Positions 45,394 to 55,521 of a stretch of 64,000 nt of DNA are shown in pieces. Under the pieces are notes generated by a model. The model saw nothing but the letters and a program-made list of their open reading frames with translations. It was not told where the DNA came from and made no database searches. The stretch spans positions 1,240,001 through 1,304,000 of the forward strand of contig NZ_CP047165.1 of the NCBI RefSeq assembly GCF_009833965.1, read 5' to 3'. How positions within the stretch are numbered: the first letter of the stretch is position 1; each line of letters starts with the position of its first letter. The translations under genes and the position numbers were made by a program. Origin of the DNA: Pelistega ratti (lineage in GTDB: Bacteria; Pseudomonadota; Gammaproteobacteria; Burkholderiales; Burkholderiaceae_B).

Positions 45394-46638
45394 CTATTGT
45401 ATGTGTTGTGCAAATGCTTCTCGCATATCATAGCCCGTTGGATTCTGATAAATACGTAAGTCAAATTCACTCACTACTGCAAAAATATGATCAAAAATAT
45501 CCGATTGAATATCCTCATAGTTTACCCAAGCCACATCATTACTAAAACAATATATTTCTAGTGGAATACCCTCTGAGGTTGGTGCTAATTGTCTCACCAT
45601 AACCGTTAAATCTTGACGAATCTTAGGATGGTTTTTGAGATAACGCACTAAATAGGCACGGAAAGTACCAATATTGGTTAATCGTCTGCCATTTAATCGT
45701 AACGATAAGTCAGCCGTTTTATTCGCCTCTTCAAGCTCGCCCGATTTAGTAATAATATATTCAGCTAATAAAGGGCTCTTCGTTAAACGAGAGACATCTT
45801 CTTCTGAAATAAAATGCACTGAACTAGCATCAATCATAATCGCTCGTTTAATACGACGGCCACCAGACTCTGTCATTCCGCGCCAATTTTTGAAAGAGTC
45901 AGAAATCAAGGCATAGGTCGGAATGGTTGTAATAGTATTATCCCAATTTTGTACCTTAACTGTTGTCAGCCCAATATCAATCACTGAACCATCAGCATTG
46001 TATTTACTCATTTCTAACCAATCACCTAAATTCAGCATATTATTAGCCGATAACTGAATCCCTGCAACAAGTCCCAAAATAGGGTCTTTAAATACGAGCA
46101 TTAAGACAGCCGTCATAGCTCCCATACCAGAGAGAATAATCAATGGCGATTGTCCAATAAGGATAGAGATAATACTGATACCAATACCAATTGAAATGAG
46201 TATTTTAAGCGTCTGCACCAACCCTCTTACGGGGAAGTGTGTCGCAAATCCACGATCAAAACACCACTTGGTTAAAGTATCTAAGAGTGCAAAACTGATA
46301 AATAAAACAATCAGTAATGTCCAACTCTCTGTTGAAACTTCAGCAATACTACGTACTACACCAGGTTCAAACCATATTTGTGCTAATTTATTAATCACTA
46401 AAGAGACCAATAAATAATTAATATAGACAAATAGCTTGGTCTCTCCTAAACGTCTTAAAAAGATAAAACGTGAATTGACACATACTTTTTGCAATAAGCG
46501 CCGTGTCAATAGATAGGCAACGTAATAAATAACAAAAGCAGCAATAATCAATCCTAAAGCAACCAAACCAACTGAGAGATGATCGGTATAAAAGGTAATA
46601 TTATTTGCCAATAACCATTCTTTAATTTGAACTTGCAT
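45394..46638 (-). CDS. ybdG: MscS-family mechanosensitive channel, YbdG type
   Basis: The 414-residue protein matches E. coli YbdG in length and in landmark segments: SILIGQSPLIILSGMGAMTAVLMLVFKDPILGLVAGIQLSANNMLNLGDWLEM (pore helix and beta domain), then SVIDIGLTTVKVQNWDNTITTIPT and FKNWRGMTESGGRRIKRAI. Five hydrophobic segments precede the pore. It should open under hypo-osmotic stress. Its start codon overlaps the last base of gor, indicating coupled translation. Confidence 0.9.
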   Translation of the reverse strand: MQVQIKEWLLANNITFYTDHLSVGLVALGLIIAAFVIYYVAYLLTRRLLQKVCVNSRFIFLRRLGETKLFVYINYLLVSLVINKLAQIWFEPGVVRSIAEVSTESWTLLIVLFISFALLDTLTKWCFDRGFATHFPVRGLVQTLKILISIGIGISIISILIGQSPLIILSGMGAMTAVLMLVFKDPILGLVAGIQLSANNMLNLGDWLEMSKYNADGSVIDIGLTTVKVQNWDNTITTIPTYALISDSFKNWRGMTESGGRRIKRAIMIDASSVHFISEEDVSRLTKSPLLAEYIITKSGELEEANKTADLSLRLNGRRLTNIGTFRAYLVRYLKNHPKIRQDLTVMVRQLAPTSEGIPLEIYCFSNDVAWVNYEDIQSDIFDHIFAVVSEFDLRIYQNPTGYDMREAFAQHIQ

Positions 46639-47990
46639 TATTTCTCCACAGGGGTACGCATCGTAACAAACTCTTCTGCTGCGGTTGGGTGAATTCCAAT
46701 GGTACTATCAAAAATCGCTTTTGTTGCACCTGCTTTGAGGGCAACCGCAAACCCTTGAATAATTTCACCAGCCTCATCACCTACCATATGAACACCAACA
46801 ACCTTATCACTGGCTTTATCAACAATTAATTTCATTAAGGTACGCTCATTTTTACCTGTCATGGTATGTTTAAGTGCTTTAAAATCAGAGCGGAAAATCA
46901 GAATATCACCATATTTTTCACGGGCTTGTGCTTCACTCAATCCAACCGTAGCCACATTCGGTGTCGTAAAAATAGCCGTTGGAATATTATCATAGCTCAT
47001 CTGACGTGTACCATCACCAAATAGGGTATCAACTACTACCATACCTTCAGCCAAAGCAACTGGTGTTAAGTCTAAATGACCGACTACATCACCTACCGCA
47101 TAAATAGATGGAATATTGGTTCTAAAATGTTCATCAACCAGTATTTCACCTCGTTTACCTGTTTGGATACCAAGTGCCTCTAGATTTAATCCTTTGGTAT
47201 TAGGACGGCGACCTGTTGCAAAAAAGACTTGATCCACTTCTTCCGTACGACCATCTTTAAACGTTGCCAAAATACCCGTAGCGGTTTTTTCTAATGAGGC
47301 AATATCGCTATTCACACGTAAATCCACCCCGTGTTTTATCATTTCTTGCATCACAAAATCTTGTAAATCTTCATCAAAAGAGCGAAGGATTTTTTCAGAT
47401 CGATATACTTGGATGACTTTAGCACCTAATCCATTAAAAATAGAGGCAAATTCACTGGCAATATAACCACCCCCAACAATTAATAAACGCTTAGGAAATA
47501 CAGGCAAATCAAATACTTCATTAGACGTAATCGCTAATTCTTTACCAGGAATATCAGGAACAACAGGCCAACCACCCGTGGCAATAAGAATATGTTTAGC
47601 CGTATAAGTCTTTTCCCCTACTTTTACGGTATTAGCATCAACTAATGCACCATGTCCTTTTAGTAATTGCACACCAGAGTTTTTAAGTAAATTACCATAT
47701 ACCTCATTAAGACGAGCAATTTCAGCCGCGCGATTATGTTTAAGTTTTTCCCAATCTAATGTAGAGGATACTTGACTCCAGCCAAATCCTTCCGCTGAAC
47801 TAAACGCACCAGGAAAACTAGAGGCATAGCTATATAGTTTTTTAGGGATACATCCTACATTGACACATGTACCTCCTAAAAAGGTACTTTCTACAACCGC
47901 TACTTTTACACCTTTGGCAGCTGCCATACGAGAAGCTCTAACACCACCACTTCCAGCACCAATCACTAATAAATCAAAATCCATCTTCAT
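46638..47990 (-). CDS. gor: Glutathione reductase
   Basis: The 450-residue FAD flavoenzyme reduces glutathione disulfide with NADPH. FAD motif GAGSGGVRASRMAA, redox disulfide GGTCVNVGCIPKK (Cys42, Cys47), NAD(P)-binding GGGYIASEFASIFNGLG and C-terminal GIHPTAAEEF with the catalytic His. The length equals that of typical Gor and the disulfide spacing separates it from mercuric reductase. First gene of a four-gene string with ybdG, asparaginase and a small membrane protein. Confidence 0.94.
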   Translation of the reverse strand: MKMDFDLLVIGAGSGGVRASRMAAAKGVKVAVVESTFLGGTCVNVGCIPKKLYSYASSFPGAFSSAEGFGWSQVSSTLDWEKLKHNRAAEIARLNEVYGNLLKNSGVQLLKGHGALVDANTVKVGEKTYTAKHILIATGGWPVVPDIPGKELAITSNEVFDLPVFPKRLLIVGGGYIASEFASIFNGLGAKVIQVYRSEKILRSFDEDLQDFVMQEMIKHGVDLRVNSDIASLEKTATGILATFKDGRTEEVDQVFFATGRRPNTKGLNLEALGIQTGKRGEILVDEHFRTNIPSIYAVGDVVGHLDLTPVALAEGMVVVDTLFGDGTRQMSYDNIPTAIFTTPNVATVGLSEAQAREKYGDILIFRSDFKALKHTMTGKNERTLMKLIVDKASDKVVGVHMVGDEAGEIIQGFAVALKAGATKAIFDSTIGIHPTAAEEFVTMRTPVEK

Positions 47991-48235
47991 AACTCCACAA
48001 TAAAACCAATGTTCTTTTGTAACCCTGTATTTTACTCAATTTTTATAAACTCTGCGATATATTGATAAAGGGAAACAGATAGAGATGCCAAGCATTTTTT
48101 ATATTTAAAATACCAGTAATTTTGGCTAAATATAAACTATCTGTCAGAAAACACACCCTATTTTTGCTATAGTCCCTCAATCCTCATTCGGGGAAATTTC
48201 AAATATTAAAGAATATTATCACTCCATATATACCA

Positions 48236-48266
48236 GCAAAAAACGCCTTACAAAAGGCGTTTTTTA
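48236..48266 (-). terminator. Bidirectional intrinsic terminator after ppk2
   Basis: AACGCCTT (48242-48249) pairs with AAGGCGTT (48254-48261) around a 4-nt loop, flanked by an A-run on the left and six T on the right, so it works on either strand. It lies 17 nt from the ppk2 stop. Confidence 0.92.
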
Positions 48267-48282
48267 TACTATAACGGTAAAA

Positions 48283-49386
48283 TTACTTTGATTTAGACAC
48301 GTCAGTATCAGCCGTCTCATACATCGCATTAGAACGACCAACAATGAGTGAATCTATCTTACCAATCTTGTCAATATTCTTATTCTTATAGGTAAAACGA
48401 TGCAATACAAAACGTAAAGCATTTAATCGTGCACGTTTTTTACAATTGGATTTAATCACCGTCCACGGCGCATCACTAGTGTCCGTATGGAAGAACATCG
48501 CTTCTTTTGCCTTCGTATAATCATCCCACTTATCTAAAGATGCCATATCAATAGGGGATAATTTCCATTGTTTTAAAGGATGTGATTTACGCTCACGGAA
48601 GCGACGGCGCTGTTCATCTCTTGTTACAGAGAACCAAAACTTAATTAAAGAGATACCACTACGCACAAGATTACGCTCAAACTCTGGCACTTCACGCATA
48701 AACTCCTGATATTCTTCATCAGTACAGAATCCCATAACACGCTCTACACCTGCACGGTTATACCAAGAACGGTCAAAGAGTACAATCTCCCCTTTTGTAG
48801 GTAAGTGCTGCACATAACGTTGGAAATACCATTGCCCTGCCTCGGTTTCAGTTGGTTTTTGAAGAGCAACAACACGTGCTGTACGGGGGTTCAAATGCTC
48901 CATAAAGCGTTTAATCGTTCCCCCTTTACCTGCGGCATCTCGTCCTTCAAACAAAATAACAATTCGGGATCCTGTTTCTTTCACCCATTGTTGAAGTTTT
49001 AATAATTCAACTTGTAAATTATATTTTTGAAACTCATAATTACGGCGAGACATTAAATAGCGATAAGGATAAACACCCATTTCTTGCCAGTTCTCAACTA
49101 ACTCATTATCAGGATTATCTGATTTTTCACTTTCTAATTTACGCTTTTCTTCTTGTAAGAGTTTAAATAGTGCTCTTTTATCATCTAAAGATAACCCACC
49201 CAAAAGGTTCTTCACATTGGTTGAGTTTGTCTCCTGATCCAGTACACCAACAACTGCTGCACTTTCTTTATCAATTCTGGCACGAACACGATTTTTAACA
49301 ACATTACGGCGAGTTTGTGCTTTCGTATTTCCTGTCGCAATATCTCCCTCAGAAGCATGACGACTAGTAACTTTTTTTGTTGCCAT
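48283..49386 (-). CDS. ppk2: Polyphosphate kinase 2
   Basis: A 367-residue PPK2 with an N-terminal extension of about 100 charged residues before the kinase fold. Walker A GRDAAGKGG (148-156), Walker B DRSWYNRAGVERVMGF (around 203), lid RRRFRERKSHPLKQWKLSP. The enzyme uses polyphosphate to phosphorylate NDPs or NMPs, or the reverse; the PPK2 class is not assignable with certainty, although the single-domain form suggests class I. Monocistronic and divergent from thiD. Confidence 0.92.
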   Translation of the reverse strand: MATKKVTSRHASEGDIATGNTKAQTRRNVVKNRVRARIDKESAAVVGVLDQETNSTNVKNLLGGLSLDDKRALFKLLQEEKRKLESEKSDNPDNELVENWQEMGVYPYRYLMSRRNYEFQKYNLQVELLKLQQWVKETGSRIVILFEGRDAAGKGGTIKRFMEHLNPRTARVVALQKPTETEAGQWYFQRYVQHLPTKGEIVLFDRSWYNRAGVERVMGFCTDEEYQEFMREVPEFERNLVRSGISLIKFWFSVTRDEQRRRFRERKSHPLKQWKLSPIDMASLDKWDDYTKAKEAMFFHTDTSDAPWTVIKSNCKKRARLNALRFVLHRFTYKNKNIDKIGKIDSLIVGRSNAMYETADTDVSKSK

Positions 49387-49692
49387 AGATTTTCCTTATG
49401 CTTGTTGAAATAAAAATAATCCCACATCTCTTTTAAGAGTGTTTTAAACGCATTTTACTCCTATTTGTTTATAAAATTGATGAAAAAGTATGTAAAATGA
49501 TAAAACTTTCTTAACAAACCTCTTTTATAAAAGGGTTTTTAACACTTTCTACTTTCTCGTGATTATTTACGTTAAAATAAGTATAGGTATATTCTCCCTT
49601 AGCATAAAGATAAGATAAGCAAAAAACAGTAAAAATCGATTGCTTAATAAGATACTTCTTTATGCCAAACAATACTTTACAAAGAGGTAGGT
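49387..49692. other. Divergent region between ppk2 and thiD
   Basis: No ORF or riboswitch. A weak hairpin (AAACC.CTTTT with AAAAGGGTTT) lies near 49515-49540, with no obvious gene to terminate. No TPP aptamer was found ahead of thiD. Confidence 0.4.
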
Positions 49693-50508
49693 ATGATTAA
49701 AAATACATTAACCATTGCTGGGGTTGATCCTTCTGGTGGAGCAGGAACACTTGCTGATGTCAAAACGATGTCTGCTCTTGGCACTTTTGCTTGTGCAGTT
49801 ATTGCCGCACTCACCGCACAAAATACGCAGAATGTAACAGGCATTCAGCCTATCCCTCCTGATTTTATCCGTTTACAGATAGATACCTTATTTCATGATG
49901 TCCGTATTGACGGGGTAAAAATTGGTATGTTAGGACAGACCCCCGTTATTCATACCGTAGCAGATAGTCTTGAAAAATATCAACCTCCTTTTGTTGTACT
50001 CGATCCCGTTATGGTCGCTAAAAGTGGTGATTTATTACTTGAAGAAAAAGCCGTTGCCTCTCTTATAGAGGTATTAATACCACAAGCCCATATGATTACG
50101 CCTAATTTACCCGAAGCAGGTGTCATTCTCAAAAGTAGCACACCAGAAAGTATTAAGGAAATGTATCATTTTGCGGAAAAACTCCATAAACGAATGGCTA
50201 GCTCTGATGAACGATGGGTACTCCTTAAAGGAGGGCATCTTCCTAGCCAAGATACAGTAGATTTACTGTTTAATGGCGATAAAATGATAGAGATTCAACA
50301 CTCCAAGATTCAAACTAAAAATACACATGGAACAGGTTGTTCCCTCTCTTCTGCCATTTGTGCGTTACAGGCTCGATTACAAAATATTCCTCTCGCAACA
50401 CAGCAAGCAGTTGATTTTATTTATCAATCTATTCAACATGCTGATGAATTAAGCGTTGGTCATGGTCACGGCCCTATACATCATTTTCATGCTTTATGGT
50501 CTCAATAG
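49693..50508 (+). CDS. thiD: Hydroxymethylpyrimidine/phosphomethylpyrimidine kinase
   Basis: The 271-residue ribokinase-fold enzyme phosphorylates HMP and HMP-P for thiamin synthesis. Motifs: AGVDPSGGAGTLADVKTMSALG, VLDPVMVAKSGD, ITPNLPEAGVIL, VLLKGGH and NTHGTGCSLSSAI (anion hole and catalytic Asp region). It would take up the HMP released by TenA. A bifunctional thiE fusion is not present. AAAGAGGTAG upstream is a good Shine-Dalgarno. Confidence 0.93.
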   Translation: MIKNTLTIAGVDPSGGAGTLADVKTMSALGTFACAVIAALTAQNTQNVTGIQPIPPDFIRLQIDTLFHDVRIDGVKIGMLGQTPVIHTVADSLEKYQPPFVVLDPVMVAKSGDLLLEEKAVASLIEVLIPQAHMITPNLPEAGVILKSSTPESIKEMYHFAEKLHKRMASSDERWVLLKGGHLPSQDTVDLLFNGDKMIEIQHSKIQTKNTHGTGCSLSSAICALQARLQNIPLATQQAVDFIYQSIQHADELSVGHGHGPIHHFHALWSQ

Positions 50509-50748
50509 GTAAAATCATGCTTTAACCCTAAATAGCTTGGTGTTATCAGCCCAAATAAAGCACCGATAGATCATAATTCTCTTTAAGCCTAATATTACAA
50601 AACCTTAGTGATGTATTTTTGTTAGAATGGGTGATAAGATTTTAAGAAAGGCTTGTTTGATAGCGTTAATGACACATGGTTTTATCGCCTATTTCTTGAT
50701 ACACAAGCCTATTTTCTCTGTTTAACTTTTATTTTTAAAGCGTTTGTT

Positions 50749-51426
50749 ATGAGTACTCTATCTCCTTTATTAGAAAAAAGTCGTTTCAATATGATTGCAC
50801 AACAAATCCGCCCTGCTGGTATTTTAGATGAAAAAGTATTAGAAACCTTATCTACTTTATCTCGGGACGCTTTTGTCGATGAACAATACCAAAATATCGC
50901 CTATACCGATACAGAGATTCCTATTGTTGTAGAAGGCATCAAAACCAATGAAACAATGCTAACACCTATTTTAGAGGCACGTTTAGCAGAGGCACTTCAG
51001 TTAGCTCCCTCAGATACTGTACTTGAAATTGGTACAGGTAGTGGCTTTCAAGCAGCATTACTTGCTCAACTCTGTAAACATGTTACCAGTGTTGAGGTTG
51101 ATCCTAAGATTGCCCAATTTGCTATTGCTAATCTACAAAAAAACCATATCACCAATGTTAAGGTAGAAATCGGTGATGGTCAAAATGGCTGGGGAACAAC
51201 AGAGTTTGATGCGATTGTGGTAACTGGCTCATTACCAGAAATATCAAATACCTTAAAATATAAACTCGCGGAAGGCGGACGTTTAGTTGCCGTCATTGGT
51301 ACTGGTCCTTCTATGTCTTTAGTGAGGGTTACTCGCCAAAGTGCCACTGATTTTACGGAAGAGCATTTATTAGAGACCTATATTAAACCTCTAAATGGCC
51401 CCCATATTTCACATTTTAAATTTTAA
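50749..51426 (+). CDS. Protein-L-isoaspartate O-methyltransferase-like protein
   Basis: The 225-residue start at 50749 (MSTLSPLLEKSRFNMI) is preferred; the frame extends 32 codons upstream from a TTG but that part is unlike the family. The protein has the class I methyltransferase motif VLEIGTGSGFQAALLAQL, the RDAFV substrate segment and FDAIVVTGSLPEI. The RFNMIAQQIRPAGILDE opening is that of a Pcm-like subgroup in Betaproteobacteria, where repair activity is not proven for every member. Confidence 0.82.
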   Translation: MSTLSPLLEKSRFNMIAQQIRPAGILDEKVLETLSTLSRDAFVDEQYQNIAYTDTEIPIVVEGIKTNETMLTPILEARLAEALQLAPSDTVLEIGTGSGFQAALLAQLCKHVTSVEVDPKIAQFAIANLQKNHITNVKVEIGDGQNGWGTTEFDAIVVTGSLPEISNTLKYKLAEGGRLVAVIGTGPSMSLVRVTRQSATDFTEEHLLETYIKPLNGPHISHFKF

Positions 51427-51602
51427 GTAAGCTATACTGCTACTTTTTCTAAATATGCGTACTAGTATTTCTTCAAATTAAACGAAGTAGCAGAAACTAA
51501 TAGAGAAGCTACCTAAAACTTAAATTTTCAAAGGTAAAACCTATAGAGTAAAAAACACCCCAAGGTAAATACTCAAAGGGACGATTCTACAGAAAATAGG
51601 AT
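51427..51602. other. Non-coding stretch after the Pcm-like gene
   Basis: AT-rich with no ORF, tRNA or other signal. It runs up to the terminator at 51603; the remaining 51632-51825 also contains no gene. Confidence 0.4.
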
Positions 51603-51636
51603 AAAAGGGAATGGTTATTCTATTCCCTTTTGTGCA
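51603..51636 (+). terminator. Intrinsic terminator of the Pcm-like gene
   Basis: AAAAGGGAAT (51603-51612) pairs perfectly with ATTCCCTTTT (51622-51631) around a 9-nt loop, ending in TTTTG. It lies 176 nt after the stop codon. A second, less regular hairpin (AGAGGA with TCCTCT, near 51750-51780) lies closer to the next gene. Confidence 0.75.
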
Positions 51637-51825
51637 TGATATTTCTATCTTTTTAAAAAGAGATACCTTTTAAATTCGTAACTGATTTATCCCTAGTAAA
51701 TTAAAGGCAAATCCCTTTCTTAATAAGCCATTCTTTTGTATGATTACTATTAGAAAGAGGAAGATTTATCCTCTCTTTTCTATTGTAAAATAACATTTCC
51801 TGTCCCCTATAACTTAATATTTAAT

Positions 51826-52749
51826 ATGGATACAACAACCTCCACATCAATAAATGCCACTATACAACGGCAAAAAGCGGCAAGCAAATCGACATGGGTA
51901 AGTGTTATTGTTAATATTTTCTTATGCGTTGTACAAATTATCACAGGGTATCTTACGGCATCCAGTGCGTTAGTAGCTGATGCTATTCATTCACTATCTG
52001 ATTTAATCTCTGATGCGGCCGTACTCATTGCAAATCGTTTTGCTAACATCCCTCCTGATGAAAACCACCCCCACGGCCATTATCGTTATGAAAATATAGC
52101 CAGTTTCTTTATTGGTTTATTATTACTGAGCGTTGGTCTGGGGATGATTTGGAATAGTGTTCATCAGCTCTTATTAAGTGAGAAAACACCAACTGATATA
52201 CACTATGCAGCCCTCTTTATTGCTCTTTTTGTACTCATTGCCAAAGAGGGTTTATTTCGTTATTTATTAGCGATTGGCAAAAAAGTCGGTTCTACTATGC
52301 TGATAGTGAATGCATGGCACGCTCGCTCAGATGCTTTATCTTCACTCATTGTTTTTATTGCTATTATTGCCTCTATCATGGGGGTTTTATGGGCAGACAG
52401 TGTTGCTGCCTTATTAGTTGGTGCAATGATTGCTCATATGGGGCTTCAATTTACATGGAATGCTTTACAAACCCTAAGCGATCTTGCCGTTAGCCCAGAG
52501 GAACAGCAAGAAATAGCTAAAATCATTCAACAGACCGAAGGGGTTATTCAATTTCATCAGCTCAAAACACGAAAATCTGGTGATTTTATCCATGTTGAGG
52601 TACATTTAGAGTTTCCTGAAGAAACCACTATTAAAACAGCACATGATATAGGATTAGCTGTTAGCCATCGCTTAAAAGCAAAAGGTAATATTATTGATGT
52701 GACAACACATTTTGATCCTATTTCTACAGATCATCATTCTTTAGATTAA
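51826..52749 (+). CDS. Cation diffusion facilitator family transporter
   Basis: A 307-residue CDF protein with six hydrophobic segments and a C-terminal cytoplasmic domain. Metal-site motifs are ALVADAIHSLSDLISD (TM2) and AWHARSDALSSL (TM5), the HD-HD-type pattern used by Zn/Fe/Cd exporters; an ENHPHGHYRYEN loop follows TM2. Probably exports zinc or ferrous iron with proton antiport; metal specificity is not decided. Monocistronic. Confidence 0.9.
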   Translation: MDTTTSTSINATIQRQKAASKSTWVSVIVNIFLCVVQIITGYLTASSALVADAIHSLSDLISDAAVLIANRFANIPPDENHPHGHYRYENIASFFIGLLLLSVGLGMIWNSVHQLLLSEKTPTDIHYAALFIALFVLIAKEGLFRYLLAIGKKVGSTMLIVNAWHARSDALSSLIVFIAIIASIMGVLWADSVAALLVGAMIAHMGLQFTWNALQTLSDLAVSPEEQQEIAKIIQQTEGVIQFHQLKTRKSGDFIHVEVHLEFPEETTIKTAHDIGLAVSHRLKAKGNIIDVTTHFDPISTDHHSLD

Positions 52750-52828
52750 AGAATTTCTTATCAATTGGGCTTATTAAAACCCTATTACAATAAACCTCAG
52801 AAAACTTCTAACACTTTTATATAAACCA

Positions 52829-52870
52829 AGGTATCTTAATCCTTCTAAGCATCATTAAGATACCTCTTTT
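52829..52870 (+). terminator. Intrinsic terminator of the CDF transporter gene
   Basis: AGGTATCTTAA (52829-52839) pairs perfectly with TTAAGATACCT (52855-52865), with a 15-nt loop and CTTTTCTTG downstream. It lies 79 nt after the stop codon. Confidence 0.82.
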
Positions 52871-52946
52871 CTTGATTAAAAATATGATACGATTAGATGA
52901 ATAAATAAAGAAAAAACTAAGTAAAAATTAATTCTCTATCGCTTAT

Positions 52947-53231
52947 TTAGATAAAATTTACAATATTAATATCTAAACCATTTTCCAACATTTCTTCTAG
53001 TTTAGGCGCATTCTGTTGAAAAAATAAAGAGTTCAGATGAGCATCTAACTCCACTTGACTTGTCCAGCGTTCAATAAAACAATAATGTCTTTCTTTTCCT
53101 GAAACAACACCACAATCATAGCTTTGGCAACCTACATGAGTTCGACTTTCAGAAATAAACTGTTTTACCAAATTTTCAAATTTTGCTTCAAAGCCTTGCT
53201 TTACTTGGCAAATTGCGTAAACACCAATCAT
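52947..53231 (-). CDS. Antibiotic biosynthesis monooxygenase-domain (ABM) protein
   Basis: A 94-residue single-domain ferredoxin-like-fold protein: VYAICQVKQGFEAKFENLV, SRTHVGCQSYDCGV and FIERWTSQVELDAHLNS are typical of the ABM/YgiN group. Members are cofactor-poor quinol or polyketide monooxygenases, often dimeric and cytoplasmic; the substrate is unknown here. The Cys pair GCQSYDC is not usual. Single gene. Confidence 0.8.
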   Translation of the reverse strand: MIGVYAICQVKQGFEAKFENLVKQFISESRTHVGCQSYDCGVVSGKERHYCFIERWTSQVELDAHLNSLFFQQNAPKLEEMLENGLDINIVNFI

Positions 53232-53455
53232 TATTTACTCCTTTTTAATCATAAAGAATTAGTTAATTCTATCACTATTTTTACGCATTAAAAATGGCTC
53301 TACTACCGTCCAAACTACTTGAAACAATATAATACTGATATTGTCATTCAAGCTATCATAACATCACCTAATAATCCTGATAATATAGTGTATCCTCTAA
53401 GCAAAATGGCATACACTAATTTGTACACCTCCTAATTATTTGGCTTGTAACCTTA

Positions 53456-54604
53456 TCAATCAAGTAGATGATTTGCCAAATGCACTTGCTGATACCGACC
53501 ATCACGCAATCGAATAATCCATCCATCTAATTCCATTTGTAACAAACGAGCCGCTATCTCATCTAACGCAAGAGAAGAAGCTTGTTGTAACGCCATTAAT
53601 TCCGTTGGATCAAATCCCATTAAATCCAATAATTGTTGATTGATAGGGTCTATTTCTTTATTCGATTGTTTTGCATCAGGTTCTGGTGCTTTATGATGAA
53701 TAGGGTAGCCTAACTCTTCTAAAATATCTTGCCCTGTTTCAACTAATTTTGCCCCCTGCCGTATTAAACGATGACAACCACGAGACAAAGGAGAATGAAT
53801 TGAACCAGGAATGGCAAAAACATCTTTCCCCATTTCACTTGCCAATTGAGCCGTAATTAAAGAACCACTTTTTTGAGCTGCCTCTACCACAACAACACCT
53901 TTGGATAGCCCTGCTACAATACGATTACGCATCGGAAAATGAAATGCTTGTGAGCGTGTATCCAAGGGAAACTCTGTGACTAAAGTCCCTTGTTCCCGAA
54001 TACGCAAAGCTAAGTTTTTGTGTTCTGCTGGATATAAACGGTTAATTCCTGTTCCCATAATGGCAATCGTTGCCCCTTCTTGACCTGAAGCAAGTGCCCC
54101 CTCATGAGCTGCTGCATCAATACCTAAGGCTAAACCACTAATAATACTCCATCCTTGTTGAGCAAGATATTTTGCAAAAGCATGTGCATTTTGTACTCCT
54201 CCCAGAGTAGCATTTCGTGAACCCACTATCGCTAAAGCTGGTTTCTGAAAAGCCGCTAATTGACCATCAACATAAAGCACGACTGGGGGATCATGTGTAT
54301 CCAATAAAGATTGAGGGTAATGCTTATCAGCTAATGTTAAGAGATAATGATCTTTTTTTTGCAACCATTCCTTAGTTTGTTCAATCTTTGCTAGTATTTC
54401 AGATGAGCATGGTGCACTTAGCTGACGGGCTAACTGTTCACCCACAACGGTTATTAACGCCATATATTTTGCTTCAAAAATGGCTTGCGGCAGACCAAAC
54501 CGAAGTAATAAATTCTTAGCTGTCACCGAACCAACTCCTGGCTCTAGGGTTAAACGTAACCAAGCATTTAGCTCCTCATCTGATAAGACTGCTGTATTTT
54601 GCAT
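53456..54604 (-). CDS. dprA: DNA processing protein DprA
   Basis: The 382-residue protein loads RecA on incoming single-stranded DNA during natural transformation. ATG at 54604 (MQNTAVLSDEEL) has AAGGGA 7 nt upstream; a TTG two codons earlier is less likely. The Rossmann-like core contains VGSRNATLGGVQNAHAFA, SGLALGIDAAAHEGAL, GTGINRLYPAEHKNL and GSIHSPLSRGCHRLIRQGA. A C-terminal winged-helix domain is visible (ELMALQQASSLALDEIAARLLQMELDGWI). Other competence genes are outside the window. Divergent from def. Confidence 0.94.
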   Translation of the reverse strand: MQNTAVLSDEELNAWLRLTLEPGVGSVTAKNLLLRFGLPQAIFEAKYMALITVVGEQLARQLSAPCSSEILAKIEQTKEWLQKKDHYLLTLADKHYPQSLLDTHDPPVVLYVDGQLAAFQKPALAIVGSRNATLGGVQNAHAFAKYLAQQGWSIISGLALGIDAAAHEGALASGQEGATIAIMGTGINRLYPAEHKNLALRIREQGTLVTEFPLDTRSQAFHFPMRNRIVAGLSKGVVVVEAAQKSGSLITAQLASEMGKDVFAIPGSIHSPLSRGCHRLIRQGAKLVETGQDILEELGYPIHHKAPEPDAKQSNKEIDPINQQLLDLMGFDPTELMALQQASSLALDEIAARLLQMELDGWIIRLRDGRYQQVHLANHLLD

Positions 54605-54739
54605 AAACAAATCCCTTGAAATTTAGGAAAATATACTTATTATAAAATTGATTTATCCTTTTTAATATGGTGATGAATCAACTTATCCATTCGTATTTCT
54701 ACTATAATCTCTTTTTTATTGATACGATTATTATTCATT

Positions 54740-55246
54740 ATGGCATTACTTCCTATCTTACATTATCCTGATGCACGCCTACATACTGTTGCAAAACCCG
54801 TTGAAAAGGTTGATGACCGCATTCGTCAAGTTGTCAAAGATATGACAGAGACAATGTATGAGTCTTCTGGTGTAGGTTTAGCTGCCACACAAGTAGATAT
54901 ACATGAGCGTATTGTCGTTATTGACGTATCAGAAGAAGGTAATGATTTACGCGTACTGATTAATCCTGAAATTACATGGAAAAGTGAAGATACCATTATC
55001 TATGAAGAAGGGTGTTTATCTGTCCCTGGGATTTACGATAAAGTAACTCGCTCTGCTAAAGTAAAAGTAAAAGCGCTCAATGAAAAAGGTGAAGAATACG
55101 AATTCCATGCAGAAGGATTACTAGCTGTATGCGTTCAACATGAATTAGATCACCTAATGGGTAAAGTATTTATTGAACGATTATCTGCTTTAAAACAAAG
55201 TCGTATCAAGACAAAAATTAAAAAACAAGCTAAACAACAAGCATAA
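54740..55246 (+). CDS. def: Peptide deformylase
   Basis: The 168-residue metalloenzyme removes formyl from nascent proteins. ATG at 54740 is preferred to a TTG seven codons upstream, giving the family N terminus [14 protein letters not shown]. The three diagnostic motifs are GVGLAATQ (44-51), EGCLS (90-94; Cys92) and HELDH (134-138). Usually def is followed by fmt, but here the next gene is tyrB after 275 nt and a terminator, so fmt must be elsewhere. Confidence 0.96.
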   Translation: MALLPILHYPDARLHTVAKPVEKVDDRIRQVVKDMTETMYESSGVGLAATQVDIHERIVVIDVSEEGNDLRVLINPEITWKSEDTIIYEEGCLSVPGIYDKVTRSAKVKVKALNEKGEEYEFHAEGLLAVCVQHELDHLMGKVFIERLSALKQSRIKTKIKKQAKQQA

Positions 55247-55256
55247 TCAAAAGGTT

Positions 55257-55299
55257 AATCTCTGAAAGCTATTTATTATCTGTTTTCAGAGATTTTTTT
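55257..55299 (+). terminator. Intrinsic terminator of def
   Basis: AATCTCTGAAA (55257-55267) pairs perfectly with TTTCAGAGATT (55284-55294) around a 16-nt loop, followed by a T-run. It lies 10 nt after the stop codon. Confidence 0.92.
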
Positions 55300-55521
55300 G
55301 CTAAACAAGAAAACCATATTAATAGTATTAAAAAATTTTAGCGTCAAGCAAAGTAAGTACTTTGAACATATAATATATCAGCGGTAGTTCTGTACTACTT
55401 TAGTGTTTTATACTATCATCTGAATCAATAATTTTTCTTTCATGTAAAATATCTTTTATAAATTAAAAAATTATTTATTATTTTGAATTTCAAATAATCT
55501 TTGATATAAAAAGAGGTATTT

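Noticed and set aside
50653..50748. N-terminal extension of the isoaspartate methyltransferase-like protein from TTG
   Set aside because: The 32 extra residues are hydrophobic and unlike the family, and the purine-rich sequence is too close to the TTG.
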